NCBI RefSeq assembly: GCF_907164915.1
Contig: NC_061862.1
Location: forward strand, 125,621,641-125,685,640
Reading direction: 5' to 3'
DNA length: 64,000 nucleotides
Source of the DNA: Impatiens glandulifera
Taxonomy: Eukaryota; Streptophyta; Magnoliopsida; Ericales; Balsaminaceae
The notes under the pieces: model-generated
What the model was told of the DNA's origin: nothing
The model's input: the letters and a program-made list of their open reading frames with translations, nothing else
Databases searched by the model: none
Made by a program: the position numbers and the translations under genes
In this document: piece by piece, positions 10,766 to 23,600 of the stretch
Position numbering within the stretch: position 1 is the stretch's first letter
Layout: every line of letters begins with the position of its first letter

Positions 10766-12876
10766 TTTCGCAGGAGCAGAAGATACTAACCGGAAGAGAA
10801 ATGGATTCGTAGTCGAAAGGCCAGAGACGATAGCGCTAGGTCAGATTGTAGAATAACCTGTGTGTATGACGGCCGGAGTCGGGCTTGAGATGTTTTACTT
10901 TGTAAAGTGCTCTATTAGTGTGAATGTATTTTCATGAGGCCGTATCGGTTTTCACAAACATGAATCAGGAGTTTCTCATGAAATTCGTATGAGTAGAAGC
11001 GATATTCGCTCATGGAATGTGACATGTAAGCCTGCATTATGAAAAGAAACATACTAGAATAGGCGAGGATGTATTCGTGCAGAATTCTGCATTGTACGAA
11101 TATATCTTCGCTTAGGACATTTATTTATCGTTTCACATTATTTGAAAAAAAATTCCAACAATGTGAACAACTATTTGCTTCTCAATGCGGAAGAAGCGAA
11201 CAAATCTTCGATCAGCAAATCTAACAGATCGAATCCAATCTAAAGGATTGACATTTGATTGGATGGTAGCGGTGGAAATGACTTGCCGTGGTCACAAAAG
11301 CTGAGACTTTGTGACAGTTGAATTGACATGTCAAAAATTTTTTGGCGCTTCATTTTATTTATTTCATTTTTAATTGAGCTGTGAATTAAATTTAATTTCT
11401 TTTTCTTAAAATATAAATAACAATATATATATTTTACTTTTACACTGATGTAATAAATATAATGTTTGTTATGTATGAATAATTTAATATTTCATATATT
11501 GTTAATTATATGAAATGTAATTTTTTGATTTATGACCGGAGGATTGAGCCTTTATTTCTATAACTTTTTGGTTTCGATAATAAGTGTACCAAGATCAAAC
11601 AGCACCTAATTTTTGTTTCTACTTTTTAATTAACAATATATAAATTATGAATGATGTTTCCTGTCTAAAATACTGAAGACTGGTCCGATTCGATGTGTAA
11701 TGATTACTTTAAGATATGCTATACCGTACAAAAAAATTTCAGTAATGAATTATAAATAAAAATGAAATGTGATTTACGGGATACAAATTGAAAAATTGTT
11801 TTTAGCGAAGAAATCTTCGCTGCGTGTATTTTCCTCCCACTTTCCTTAATAATTTTGGTCTTCACATACAAGCGTTGGTGTACTTACATCAGGGGTAAAT
11901 GGTCTTCTCATGTAAGGGTTGAGTGTTTCACATGTACGTCAGTTTAGAATTCATTGAAGCGATGATTTATTCGCTTCATATAAATTTTTCATACATTGCA
12001 ATTTTCAATGAACACGGATATATGTTCGCTGCTTTTCATCTTTAATTAGATGAATTCATGTGTTAAAAAAGTGAACAAAATTTTTTTGTCAATTTTTGCA
12101 TTTACATAAAAGGGTTAGTGTGTTTCCATGAAATTAATGAAGCGAACATTTATTCGCTTCCGACCCACACCACGTACAGAAAGCATGTTTCAAAAAATCA
12201 AAATGTTAATATGTTTACGAAGATTTATTCGCTGCATGTCATTTCCAAGTCTTTGATTAAATTGTTCTGACGCTATAATTGAATTATATGAATTTCTTTA
12301 ATTATTATTATTTTAAATCTAAATTATATTCGATATGATTTTGCTCATATAGAAATAATAGTATGTATAATAAAAATTTATACTTATTTCCTAACATAAT
12401 TTTATATATATAGAAATAATATTTAATAAAATATAATGTTAATTACACTACTGTAACAATACTTTATCAATAATGAAATATTTAATATAATATAAATACT
12501 TTATTAAAATAATATATTTATTAATTTATGTGATGTGACAAAAAGACTGCACACTGTTCCGATTTGACCTATGATGACGGGCTTAATACTTTTCCTGAAT
12601 CCATTGATATGAAATGATTTCTTTATAGGGTTTTATACAAAAACACACTACTTTTTCAATGATGAAATATAATTTAATAATGATGTGACAAAACAAAGGA
12701 CTGCCTACTGTTCCACCAAGTGATTTGAGCGAATATTTGTTCGCTTCATGTCATTTTTAATAATTTAATATAATATTTAATAAACGGAAATTTAAATTAC
12801 ATTTAATTTTGGTCTTCACATACACGGGTTAGTGTCTTTCCATGACAGACAAGCGGGCTTCTCATGGTTGTGTTGG
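10766..12876. other. MULE-internal noncoding block rich in GCGAA...TTCGC motifs
   Basis: No supported coding region. It contains at least ten motifs such as AGAAGCGATATTCGCTC (10997), AGCGAAGAAATCTTCGCT (11803), GAAGCGATGATTTATTCGC (11955), GAAGCGAACATTTATTCGC (12130) and GAGCGAATATTTGTTCGC (12727). Degenerate copies of the subterminal module (TGGTCTTCACATAC, CTTCTCATG) occur at about 10915-11000, 11855-11950 and 12800-12876. These may be the ends of older merged MULEs. Confidence 0.7.
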
Positions 12877-13369
12877 GGGGTGTACAGTGGCGGATCCACT
12901 AGGGGGCCTTGGGGGCCCCGGCCTCCCCCACCTAAAAAAAAATTTTTTTTTATAATATGCCCCACATCTCTCTTTCTCTCTATTTATTCATCTCTTTACC
13001 TCTTTGCCCTAGTTCATATTCATCTAATCTCTAATTCTCTATAATCTCTACCCTAATTTCTATCCATATCCTATCTCTCATTCTCCTTAATCTTCTTCTT
13101 TCTATTAGCTAACCTATCTCCTTAATTTTCTTCTTCCTTTTCGCTAACTAACGCCCCATTTTTTAATGATCCTTAAATTTGCAAAATATTATTAAATCGC
13201 TAAGATTCGGTCCCCATTTTTTAAGACTTTAAATTTTCCAAAATATTATTGATTATTTATTATAAAATATTTATTTTACCGTATAATATTATATTACTTT
13301 ATATTTTTTTATATTTATTTTCTTATAATAAGTTAAACTTTATAACTTTTCTCTTCGTATTATATATAA

Positions 13370-13570
13370 TAATATATTTATTTTCTATATATATATATAT
13401 AATAATATATTTATTTTCTCTCTATATATAATAATATATTTATTTTCTATATATATATATATATATAATAATATATTTATTTTCTCTCTATATATAATAA
13501 TATATTTATTTTCTCTCTATATTTATAATAATATATTACTTATTTTTCTCTATATTAATATAATAATTTT
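13370..13570. repeat. AT-rich tandem repeat inside the hAT 5' region
   Basis: Four to five irregular copies of a unit of about 50 bp built from ATAATATATTTATTTTCT and short TA runs, upstream of the transposase gene. Probably slippage-generated. Confidence 0.75.
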
Positions 13571-14029
13571 TCTCTCTATATTATATTTAATATAATAATA
13601 TATTAATATTTTTAAATGTTTTATTATTTTTCGTCCTTAATATTAGGTTATTTTATATATATTACTAACCCTAATTATATTTATATTGTTTATATTGATA
13701 TTCGTCTCTTTCCATCTCTAATAATTTAAATTTTTTATCATACATTCAAGATTCAACCTAATTTGAGAATCATCTTTGAGGTCATATTTTTTTTCATTAC
13801 AGAGACATCATTCAATATATCACGAATAGTCGAATATTATAAAAGGAGGCTTCAAAATCACCAAAAGCATATCAATTATTAAGGTTTATTTTTTCATTAC
13901 AACTTATTATATTAATATTTTTTTACACAATGTACAATTATTATATTTATTTTAATTTTATTTAGGGGCTAGGTTAGGTTGTGACACATATTTATTTTTA
14001 GTTATTTATTGTATATAGGATATTGAATA

Positions 14030-16541
14030 ATGGAGAGATTCTATAAACGAATTTGTACTTCTACATCACATGACCAGCCTGAGCCTTCTCAATCAATTAA
14101 TAAACTTACTAATGAGTCTAATATTACTGATCAAATAGAAAATCAATCACGTGCTGAATTAAATTTGGATGATATTATTAGTGATCCAGGATTAAGGAAA
14201 CCAATTGAGAAATTTGATATTGCTATTCGAGATCAAGCTCGAAGAGAATATGTACTTCGAGGGCCTTGTCAATTAAATGGTCATTTGTATCCAAAAACAT
14301 CTTTTGGTAATCATGAAAGGAGCTTTAAAGAAAATTGGTATCAAAAATATACATGGTTAGAATATAGCATATCAAAAGATGCAGCATTTTGTTTTTGGTG
14401 TTATCTTTTCAAGCCTTTAAATAGAGAAAACGTAGATGATACCTTTATAGGAGATGGGTATAAAAATTGGAAAAGGGCATTAGAAAGATTCAATCGTCAT
14501 ATGGGAACTTCAAATAGTTGTCATAATGAAGCTAGAATTCAATTTGAATCATTTCAAGATCAAAGACATAGCGTGAGAAACGTTTTACGTACACATGGTC
14601 GTGATATAGAAATAAATTATCGCACCCGTTTAACGGCAATGTTAGATGTAACACGTTTTCTATTGAGGCAAGGATTACCTTTTCGAGGACACGATGAGTC
14701 AAGTAGTTCATCAAATAAAGGTAATTTTCTTGAATTGATTGATTGGTATAGTCAACGTAATGAAGAGATTTTTAAAGTTGTAAAACAAAATGCTCCCAGA
14801 AACAATCAGTTGACTTCTCCAAAAATTCAAAAAGGTTTAATACATGCTTGTACTTCACAAATCACAATTGCTATATTAAATGATATTGGAGATAAGTTCT
14901 TTTCATTGATGGTTGATGAGGCTCGGGATAGTTTAGTGAAGGAACAAATGGGAGTTGTTTTGAGATATGTGAATAAAAAAGGATGTGTGATTGAACGATT
15001 TCTTGCTGTTGTGCACGTGTCTGACACTACTGCTGAGTCTTTAAAAAAGGCTATTGATGCTTTATTTATGAAACATGGTTTGTCATTGTCTAAATTGAGA
15101 GGACAAGGATATGATGGGGCTTCAAATATGCGCGGTGAGTTCAAAGGGTTAAAATCTCTAATATTGCAAGAAAATCCACATGCGATGTATGTTCATTGTT
15201 TCTCTCATCAACTTCAATTAGTTCTTGTTGCTGTTGCTGAAGACAATATCATTGTGAGTGAACTTTTTGCATATGTCACAATGATTGTGAACACATCCGG
15301 AGCATCTTGTAAAAGAAGAGATCAACTTAGAATGCTTCAACATGAAAAGATTGTTGCTGAATTAGAAAATGGAGAAATCCTTACTGGGAGAGGGAAAAAT
15401 CAAGAAACTAATTTGACAAGACCTGTGGATACTCGTTGGGGATCACATTATTTGACATTACTTCGTTTATGTTCAATGTGGTCTTCAGTGCAAGAAGTGC
15501 TGATAAATGTAGTTAATGATGCATCATCTTCTGCGAATAGAGGTACTGCAAATGGTTTACTTAAGAAGATGAATGATTATGAATTTGTTTTTGTGTTGCA
15601 TTTGATGAAAAATTTATTGGGAATTACAAATGAGTTATCACTTTGCCTACAAAGAGGAGATCAAAATATAGTTCAAGCCATGTCATTGATTGCGAGTTCA
15701 AAAAATCAATTACAAGAATTTAGAGAAAATGGATGGCATGATATTTTGGACCAAGTTAACAGTTTTTGTCAATTACACTCGATCTCAATACTTGATATGA
15801 ATGATCATATGATAATTGATAGCAATGGTAGGCGGAGAGGAAAAGGGGAACTCATCACTAATCTTCATCATTATCGTGTAGAAATCTTTTGTCAGGTATA
15901 ATAAAAATTATTTCTTATCTATTAATAGTTATTATTTCTTATCTATTAATAGTTATTATTTATTATTTAATGCTAGGTTGTTGACTTGATTATGCAAGAA
16001 ATGAATAATCGTTTTTTCAGAAGTTAATACAGAATTACTTGGCTGCATATCATGTCTTCATCCCAGAAATTCATTCTCCCAATTTGATATTCGTAAACTC
16101 ATTCGTCTTGCCAAACTTTATCCCGAAGATTTCACAAGCAGTGATTATTTATTTTTGGAACAACAACTTCGGGCTTACTTATTTATTTTGCGGGATGATC
16201 CTCAATTTTCTTCAATTGAAGACTTGGGAATTCTTGCTCAGAAATTGGTTGCAACAGAAAAACATATAGTATTTCCATTGGATTATCGATTTATAGAGTT
16301 GGCTTTAGTTTTACCAGTTGCAACTGCATCCATTGAAAGAGTTTTTTCTGCAATGAAGACCGTGAAGACTGATTTGCGTAATCGAATGGGAGATGAATGG
16401 ATGAATGATAGTTTAGTTGTATATGTTGAGAAAGATATTTTCTCAACAATTGAAAATGAGCCAATATTGAAATATTTTCAACAAATGGAGTCTCGTAGAA
16501 TAAATTTGTCTTCTTTTGTACCGACTAATGGACAAGAATAA
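14030..16541 (+). pseudogene. hAT transposase, TTF zinc finger / DUF4371 type, one T indel from intact
   Basis: Exon 1 14030-15895 (ATG start), intron 15896-15976, exon 2 15977-16541. The protein cuts and moves the hAT element. Visible parts: a variable N-terminus; a TTF-type zinc-finger region (residues about 75-160, with FCFWCYLF); a DUF4371/RNase H-like core from about 200, with the aspartate of SLMVDEARD (about 293), GYDGASNMRG (about 360) and HCFSHQLQLVL (about 389). In exon 2 the hAT dimerisation segment reads LPVATASIERVFSAMK and LRNRM. Only one lesion is seen: the T run at 16012-16017 has six T where frame continuity needs five. That gives a premature stop, unless it is an assembly error. 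This is the best candidate for recent mobility in the window. Confidence 0.88.
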
Positions 16542-16714
16542 TTTAGTAATTGTGTTTGTTAGTACTTTATAATTGTGTTTGTTAGTATTTTTATGTAATT
16601 ACCGAGTAAAATTTTAATTAGAAAATGCATTTATTTGATCGCCAAAAAAATATTACGTTACTATGTATTTGGCCCCCCCGAGAAAATATTTCTGGGTCCG
16701 CCACTGGGGGTGTA

Positions 16715-17250
16715 CACGGGGGACAGGTGGAAAACAATTGTGGCGAAGATTTCTTCGCCTATGGAGTTATTTTAGCTATAATCTCTTCGCTGTTCGAATT
16801 ACTTTTTTTATATGATACACGGAACTTCAAAATTCATGTTAATTTTGATAATTTGTGGGATATTAAAATGTTTTTACGCTTAATGTTTTCAATAAAATAT
16901 ATTTTAATTCTTATTTATATTGAACATAATTTCCTTCATATAGCAATAATATTATATCGAATATAATTTTATAATTATTTATGAAAATATTTTTATTAAT
17001 GTAGAAATAATTTATTATTTAATATAATGTTAATGACAATATTGAATTATTTGTTTCATTTAATATAAGTGTTATTACTTTTTCGTTAATGAAATTACTT
17101 TTTCATGATGTGACCAAAGGACTGCAAACTGTTCCGATTTGATATTTGATCACGGGAAATTTACTTTTTCTGAATCAATAGATCTAAATATTTTATGAAG
17201 ATAAACAGATTTTCTGTTTACTATAAATGTAGGGATTACATAAACAATCT
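16715..17250. other. MULE-internal noncoding sequence right of the hAT
   Basis: Continues the module interrupted by the hAT. It has the motif GGCGAAGATTTCTTCGCC (16742) and a stretch (about 17095-17160) with AAAGGACTGCAAACTGTTCC. That sentence recurs at about 12535-12565 and 12700-12715, showing an old internal duplication. No gene seen. Confidence 0.6.
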
Positions 17251-17261
17251 TCGTCGGCAGC

Positions 17262-17552
17262 ATGAAATATTTCGTGAGCGTTGTTGTTGAGAGTGTGTGT
17301 TTTTTTCAGATAGTTTGTTGGGATGTATCATTTGGGAGATTTTCTGTGATGGAAAACTTGTACAATGAAGATCAACTGGTGGAAAACATCTTCAGTTACC
17401 ACGAATGCTTGATACCTCAAGTAGAAACTACCGATCAAATGAAGATCATTCGTGTCCACTGCTGGTGGGAAGCGCCAGCTGTGGGAGATTCCCTAGGATG
17501 GAAAACATCTCAAGAGATAACTCAACAGGTGTATGACCCCAGTTATGCGTGA
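17262..17552 (+). CDS. Hypothetical protein, 96 residues
   Basis: Open frame from an ATG after AT-rich sequence. The N-terminus is hydrophobic (MKYFVSVVVESVCFF) and could act as a signal sequence. The rest is polar with several tryptophans (HCWWEAPAVGDSLGWKT). The start is uncertain, because a TTTTTTTCAG acceptor-like site at about 17300-17310 could mark an exon start instead. Base composition is less AT-rich than its surroundings, and an AT-rich 3' region follows. I do not recognise the family. It may be another captured gene piece. Confidence 0.35.
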   Translation: MKYFVSVVVESVCFFQIVCWDVSFGRFSVMENLYNEDQLVENIFSYHECLIPQVETTDQMKIIRVHCWWEAPAVGDSLGWKTSQEITQQVYDPSYA

Positions 17553-18490
17553 GAGATCCGCTGTGGTCGCTTCAATGGAGATGCCTTGAAGCTGGAGATG
17601 TAGATGAATAGTGTTAAAATGCACAAATGTTTATGAAACGTAGAAATGTTTATGAAACTTGTAATGAAATTTTGTACGTCGAATTAGAATAATTATTTGT
17701 TATTTATATTTTCATGCACATGTCATTAAACATTTATAAAATAACGAATTTATTATAAATAATAAAGTATTATAATATTAACTCTTCTGGCTAATTATAC
17801 GTTTCCCATAAGTGAAATCATTGCCATAATTGTAATCTGACGTGACATGTAATGTAAAATGTTTTGGCGCTTCTTCAATCATTCAACCATTCATTGGATT
17901 TAATATACAAGCGAATACATTTTCGTTCAATGTGGTCGACCTCAAATATGAATATCAAGCGAATAGTATTTCGTTTCGTAACAATGTTGTGTTTAATATA
18001 GAAACTTACAGGCGAATGATTCTTCGTTTTCAAATTCATTAGAGTATGACATGAAAGTGGCACAAATACAATAATATGTAACTTCAAAGATTGGATGCGA
18101 CTTCATCTTCGTTTTCAATCACATGTTAAAAAGTAATACACTAACAAACAAACGAAGAAATGTCCGTTCGATTTACTGATTAGATACTGTGTAATGAAGC
18201 GAACAACCAATCGATGGATCAATGTAAGGGGTTTACATGAACACATCAGTTGTTTTACATTATACTCTGAATTCATAATGACATCCAAATTGCAATCAAA
18301 CAATCAAACATAACGACAATGATTCGATTTATATCACTCCAGAATAAACTAACTACATAATGTAAAATATAACTTCAGACTATAATCAAACATAACTTCA
18401 TAATATTGTTGAATACACAAAAACATTCCATAATCTTTTTACATAAGTACTACACAGACTAACCAACAAAAGAGCTGTTCAAAAATCCAA
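17553..18490. other. MULE-internal noncoding sequence with interspersed motifs
   Basis: No supported gene. It contains diverged GCGAA...TTCG motifs, for example AGCGAATACATTTTCGTTC (17909), AAGCGAATAGTATTTCGTT (17957), GGCGAATGATTCTTCG (18011) and GAAGCGAACAACCAATCG (18196). Confidence 0.6.
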
Positions 18491-18496
18491 ATGAAG

Positions 18497-19662
18497 CTAG
18501 TCTGATTCATGAGAGGATGACTCGTCTATCGGTCCTGTTAGCGACACGACCTCATGTTCGATGACGGGTGGAATGTATAGCTGAATGGCTTCGTTCACAG
18601 CATTGATCCATCGGTTGGGGATTAAAACCGTCAAAGAACTTTCAATTATTGATGCGTACTCTAAGTAAAGATGGTGAGGAGTAAGCATGAAGTCCTCCGG
18701 AGGATTGTGTCCATTTGAAGGTAGGAGATTCCGTAGGCCAAATTGTCTGTATATGACAGTTGTGCAGTAGGAGGTAGTTCTCTCAAGGCCCAACAAAATG
18801 ATGAATGGAGAACCCCTCATCTCGTACATCATTTCAGTAAAGAGATACCACGGAACAATGAACCTAATTGGGTGAATATCCGAAATAAAATTCGGAGGCA
18901 CGAGTCCATTGACCCTTTGCACTTGTAGATTGGCAAAGGAAGTGTAGGGAATTGAAGGACGGGGCAACCAATGCAACTTGTCTAACAACTAGAGGTAGAG
19001 AACCAAAGGTGATCCACGGCGAGAATAGTTGTTTTCCTCGGGAACAAATTCGTTAAGACCAAGTAATGTCTCAGCAAGTACCAGGCTAGCCAGGTTTGGG
19101 GCGTTTCCCATCAGTGCAGGAACTACCTGCAGGATCCTTTCCGAAGGTCGTCGTCCTGCAGCCGGACATAAAAAAAATGAGCCAGAACCACAAGCATGAT
19201 CAGTTTGCTTTGTGTGTGGTTGATGGTCCTCTCATCTCCCTGGACACGCCAAATGTACTCGTCTATGTTTTTAATATTGAGAAATCCATGTTGGAGGGTA
19301 AACAAAAGAGCATCAAACATTGTACATCCATAGAAGCTGTCGCAAATGTGGACTGCCATATGAGGATCTTGATTGACAGGCAAAATCATGAGTGCAAGAC
19401 TACCACACCTAAGGATTGAAGCAAAGTCCTCTATCGTCGGGCATATGTGCATTTCCCCAATAACAAAAGAACGAGAGTCCGTATTCCATCTGCTTTGCAT
19501 GTGGGCCATCAGTTCGTCGTTAACGTTTATTCGTAATAGAGGTAGAGTCTCATCTACATAATAGACACTAAAAGGGACAGGGTCATCGTTGATCAGACTT
19601 AAGTATCGCTCCAGCTGTTGCTGCGATAAAACCAGCATGTCTGGGTCCATCTCTACATCCAT
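18497..19662 (-). pseudogene. DUF7745-like (plant transposon-associated) protein, damaged
   Basis: ATG at 19662. The first open part (to 19123) has SVYYVDETLPLLRIN, HMQSRWNTDSRSFVIGEMHI and ICPTIEDFASILRC, the usual order of the large plant family annotated DUF7745, whose members lie in or near transposons. The second part has LAETLLGLNEF, SPLVLYLWLLDKLHWL, PWYLF and IYRQFGLRNLLPS, matching the family's C-terminal half. The frame shifts at about 19125-19130 (a possible GT donor at 19127 might hide an intron) and a TAG interrupts near 18993 where tryptophan is likely. The ending is acidic (SSSHESD). The biochemical role of the family is unknown. Assignment rests on remembered motif order, not a search. 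Confidence 0.55.
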
Positions 19663-19894
19663 CTTATGAGTTTTACACTAAATGACTGAAGGAAAGACAC
19701 CGGTAAATAGAGATTTGGGAAGGAAAAAGTCAAAACAGAGAGAGAGGTGAGTTTGAGAGTGTAGTGTGAGAGTGAGAGTGAGAGTGAGGGTATGAGAGTG
19801 ATGATCTTGATACAGCAGTAGTTGAAGTAATAAATGAGTTTTCATTCTTGAATTGACATCAATACAGAACTCCGGTAGGGGCATTACATGTTGC
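19663..19894. other. Upstream region of the DUF7745-like gene with GAGAGT microsatellite
   Basis: Contains a short (GAGAGT)n-type run at about 19755-19805. On the minus strand this gives a CT-rich leader before the ATG at 19662. No coding seen. Confidence 0.5.
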
Positions 19895-20310
19895 GAGGAT
19901 ATCTTCGTTTATGAATTGGCAAACATATACTGAAGAAGATATCTTCGTCTCGGATTTTCAAAATATGGATTGCACCAAAAAAGAACATAAGAAGATATCT
20001 TCGTTTAGGATTTTGAAAATTTATAGGTAAGAGGATATCTTCGTTTATGAATTTGAAAACATATAGTGAAGAAGATATCTTCGTCTCGGATTTTCAAAAT
20101 ATGGATTGCACCAAAAAAGAACATAAGAAGATATCTTCGTTTAGGATTTTGAAAATTTATAGTTAAGAGGATATCTTCGTTTATGAATTTGAAAACATAT
20201 AGTGAAGAAGATATCTTCATCTCGGATTTTCAAAATATGGATTGCACCAAAAAAGAACATAAGAAGATATCTTCGTTTAGGAATTTCAAATTTTATAGTT
20301 AAGAACAGGG
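19895..20310. repeat. 135-bp tandem repeat of GATATCTTCG units
   Basis: Three copies of a unit of about 135 bp (anchors GAAGAAGATATCTTCGTCTC at about 19932, 20068 and 20203). Each is built from three diverged 45-bp subunits carrying the palindrome AAGATATCTT followed by CG. It resembles a locally amplified form of the GCGAA...TTCGC motif spread through the MULE. It lies between the 3' end of the Ulp1 gene and the DUF7745-like gene. Confidence 0.92.
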
Positions 20311-20674
20311 CCACACGAAGACATAAGAATATAATTTCGTTTCAAATAAGGTCATCATGTCAATATTACGGTTGCAAGTTTATCAGTTTCATGATGTTGA
20401 CAATATATCTTCGTTTAAGATTATTAAAACACACAGTTAAGAAAATAACCTCGTTTATGATTTTAAAAAAATGGGTACAAGAAGACACATCAAACATCAA
20501 TACATTATAACTCCATACATTAAGATCTGAATGGCATTCCATACATTAAGATCTGAATTGCATTATAAGTTATAATTCACTATCAAACATCCATACATTA
20601 AAAATATGTGAATTGACCTGTGTAAACATAAGAATTACTGTACAAGTATAATTCCGTATAAGACATACAAATCC

Positions 20675-23600
20675 CTAATATCTTGATCTAATTGCAGTCT
20701 TTAACTTGAACCTATTGACATTGTGCTCAGACATAAGAATTATGTATAAATATTTTATCCTCAACGTACTCAAAGCTTCTCGGCCTTCAAAAGAACAAGA
20801 GAAAGTATAAGAACATCTAAAATTGTTCAATGTCATCAACTAACATATGGTATAACACTTACATTATTTTCGTTGATGTCAATAGACCAATCCTTCGGCG
20901 TTCCTCTATATGTTTCCATATGTCTCATTAAATATACACCACAGTCTGTCTTGTTTGTTTGGTCTTGCCAGTCCAGCTTTGGGGCCGTTATCCTGTATTT
21001 TTTAACCTTTGCAGCCATTCTTTCCATGCCTTGACTTACCAAGAAATTCACAAAAAAATCGAGTTGTTTCCTCAAAGTGACATACTTGTCCATAATTTTC
21101 ATTCTTTGAGGACGACCGGAGTTGTCTAGTACAATGATTTTGGAGTCTTTAATATTAACACAAACAAGGAAGAAATGTCTGGAAAAGACAACGGGTAGGA
21201 ATATCTGTAAAAAGAACACAAACATTTATTATTTTATTGCATACTCGTTACTTGGAATTGAGGGATATGTACATACCACGTCAGCGAAGATGAGGTCTTC
21301 TTTTGTGACTTCGTAGTTTCTCATGTCTTCTTCAATGGATTGGGAAAATAAGGTGGCATCATGCTCCATATTAACCTGCAAAATAAGGGCAGAGCATCAA
21401 AGTCATGAACATTGAAGGATACATAGCACAAAAAAAGAGATGCACTTACATGTGAAATTGATGAGAAACAAATTATTCTTGGTTCATGCCTTGGCAACCT
21501 ACGGCATTTGAAGTGCACAATTATGGACCAAGCGTCAATCACTTCGCTCGCAATTTCTTCACCCATTTTCATTGTACGAAGTAAATGACGGGTGATATTA
21601 CCTGGTGCACCTTCGTACAGAACGTCACTGCAAAATACATTCATTTAGAAGACCATAACTAACTAATTTCATTTTTCAAATTTATAAAACCATGCGAACT
21701 AACTTACAATGGAGGTAGGTCTTCATCAAACACAAAATCGGTTAATCTCTGTTCCTTGTTGGTTATTTTGTGGTCCAACATATCCGCAACCTGTTGCATG
21801 TAAGGGGATCGAAGGTGCACAGGAATTTTTGAGATCTTCCTCTTAGGATATTCTCTAATGTTGATGCGTCCCCCCCATCACCTTCATCTTCATCTTCAGA
21901 AGATTCAACGGCCTTAGAAGCCTCAACCTGTTGCTTGCCTTCACCCTGATCACTTGGTGCAACAGACTGAGCTTGGGGTTCCTCAACATTTTCCTTCCCT
22001 GTACCATGATCATTTGGTTCAACATGCTGAGATTTGGGTTCCTCAACCTGTTGCTTGCCTTCACCCTGATCACTTGGTGCAACAGACTGAGCTTGGGGTT
22101 CCGCAACATTTTCCTTCCCTACACCCTGATCATTTGGTTCAACATGCTGAGATTTTGGTTCCTCAACATGTTCCTTCCCTTCACCCTCATGATCAGTTGG
22201 TTCAACATTAGGTGAGTCATCTTTGTTGGGCAGAACTGAATCCTCATGTTCGTCCTGTTGAGGAGGGGGTGACTTGGCTTGAATGTGCTGAAATACAGCC
22301 TCTACATCTTCCTGTTCAAGAAGGAGTGATTCATCTTCAATGTCCTGACCTACATCCTCAACATCTTTCGGTTGCACAAGGGGTGACGGAGCTTCATTGT
22401 GCAGAACGGCATCATCGAGATCATTCTGTTCAACGTGATCTGATGGATTTTCTTGATTTGACATCACTACATCCTCAAAATCATTCAGTTCAACCAGTGC
22501 TGGTGGATTGTCTGCATTGTCCTCCACGGCAGTCTCACATGTGTAATCAACCCGGGGACTATTGATTTTCAAGCCCGCACATTGTAAAGTGTCCCCAAGT
22601 GCCTCCCTTGGAGGATCTTCCACACTTACACGAACCTCACCATCGGTCACAAACTTCAAGTGTTTCATGAACCCTTCAGACTCTCTGAGGTTCAGGAAAC
22701 CGGCCTCAAAAAAGGGCTTCGGATCGATGTTGCGTTTCTCCAACTCCCCTGATAGGTAATTCAGCTGTTGGGCTGTATCTTTAAAAGTTTGCAGGATTTT
22801 GGATGTCAACATCTGTACATTATGAAAAACAGATTTCATTAATCTTGAAAACAGGATAATATAGACAAATGGGAGTCAATTTCTTGTTTTCACATACCTC
22901 ATTATCGTCTTCTGTTAATTCAACCGAGTCAACTGGATTCTCGGGTTGTTTAGCTGCTAAGCGCGCCCTTGCACGGCCCTTCCCAAAACCAACGGCACGA
23001 ACTTCTAAGTTGGTAAACTCTAACACAGTGACGTCATCCCAACAAGAGATTATTGGAAATTTTCTTTCGTAGGGGATACGTTCACCTTCCACAAAAACAC
23101 CATCTAGGTAGAAAATCTGGAGTAAAGGAATGTGAAACATGTTAGAAAATATTAGATATCTATAAATCATATACAAGAGAGGCAACAATACTTACCAATA
23201 ATAGGGTTATAGGTCCATCGAAATATGGATTTTTATCTTTACTGGCTTTTTCTTTCCAACTTCTTACACTGTCAACCAATCGTTGTAGTGTGAAGTGGCA
23301 CCAGTTCAGTTCCTTTATGTTATCAACATCCATTAAGGATTTGAGAATTTTGAACCTGAAATGAAAAAAATACATGTGTCAGTATTCACAAATACAATTA
23401 GATATATAATAGGTTTGAATACATGTTTACCTTGCTCGTGAATTTTGAACTGGACATAAAAAACATGAGACAACAAAGACAACGAAGTCGATTTTGAAAT
23501 CGTTGTCTGCACTTGTGTTACTTAATATCTTGGGGATCATAGATAGTGTTTCGGGAGCTTTTGAGTCTTCCCCGGTCCATCTGGTCTTCCAATCCCTCAA

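Larger units (their letters stand above)
12885..16706 (+). mobile_element. hAT-superfamily DNA transposon nested in the MULE
   Basis: Ends CAGTGGCGGATCC (left) and GGGTCCGCCACTG (right) form short terminal inverted repeats. The element is flanked by the 8-bp direct repeat GGGGTGTA (12877-12884 and 16707-16714). An 8-bp duplication is the hAT hallmark. Joining the flanks restores one MULE subterminal module. Length is 3822 bp, with one transposase gene. The internal noncoding ends are AT-rich with no other gene. Confidence 0.97.

Noticed and set aside
21931..22565. Several plus-strand open frames
   Set aside because: Antisense shadows of the acidic repeat exon of the second Ulp1 gene.
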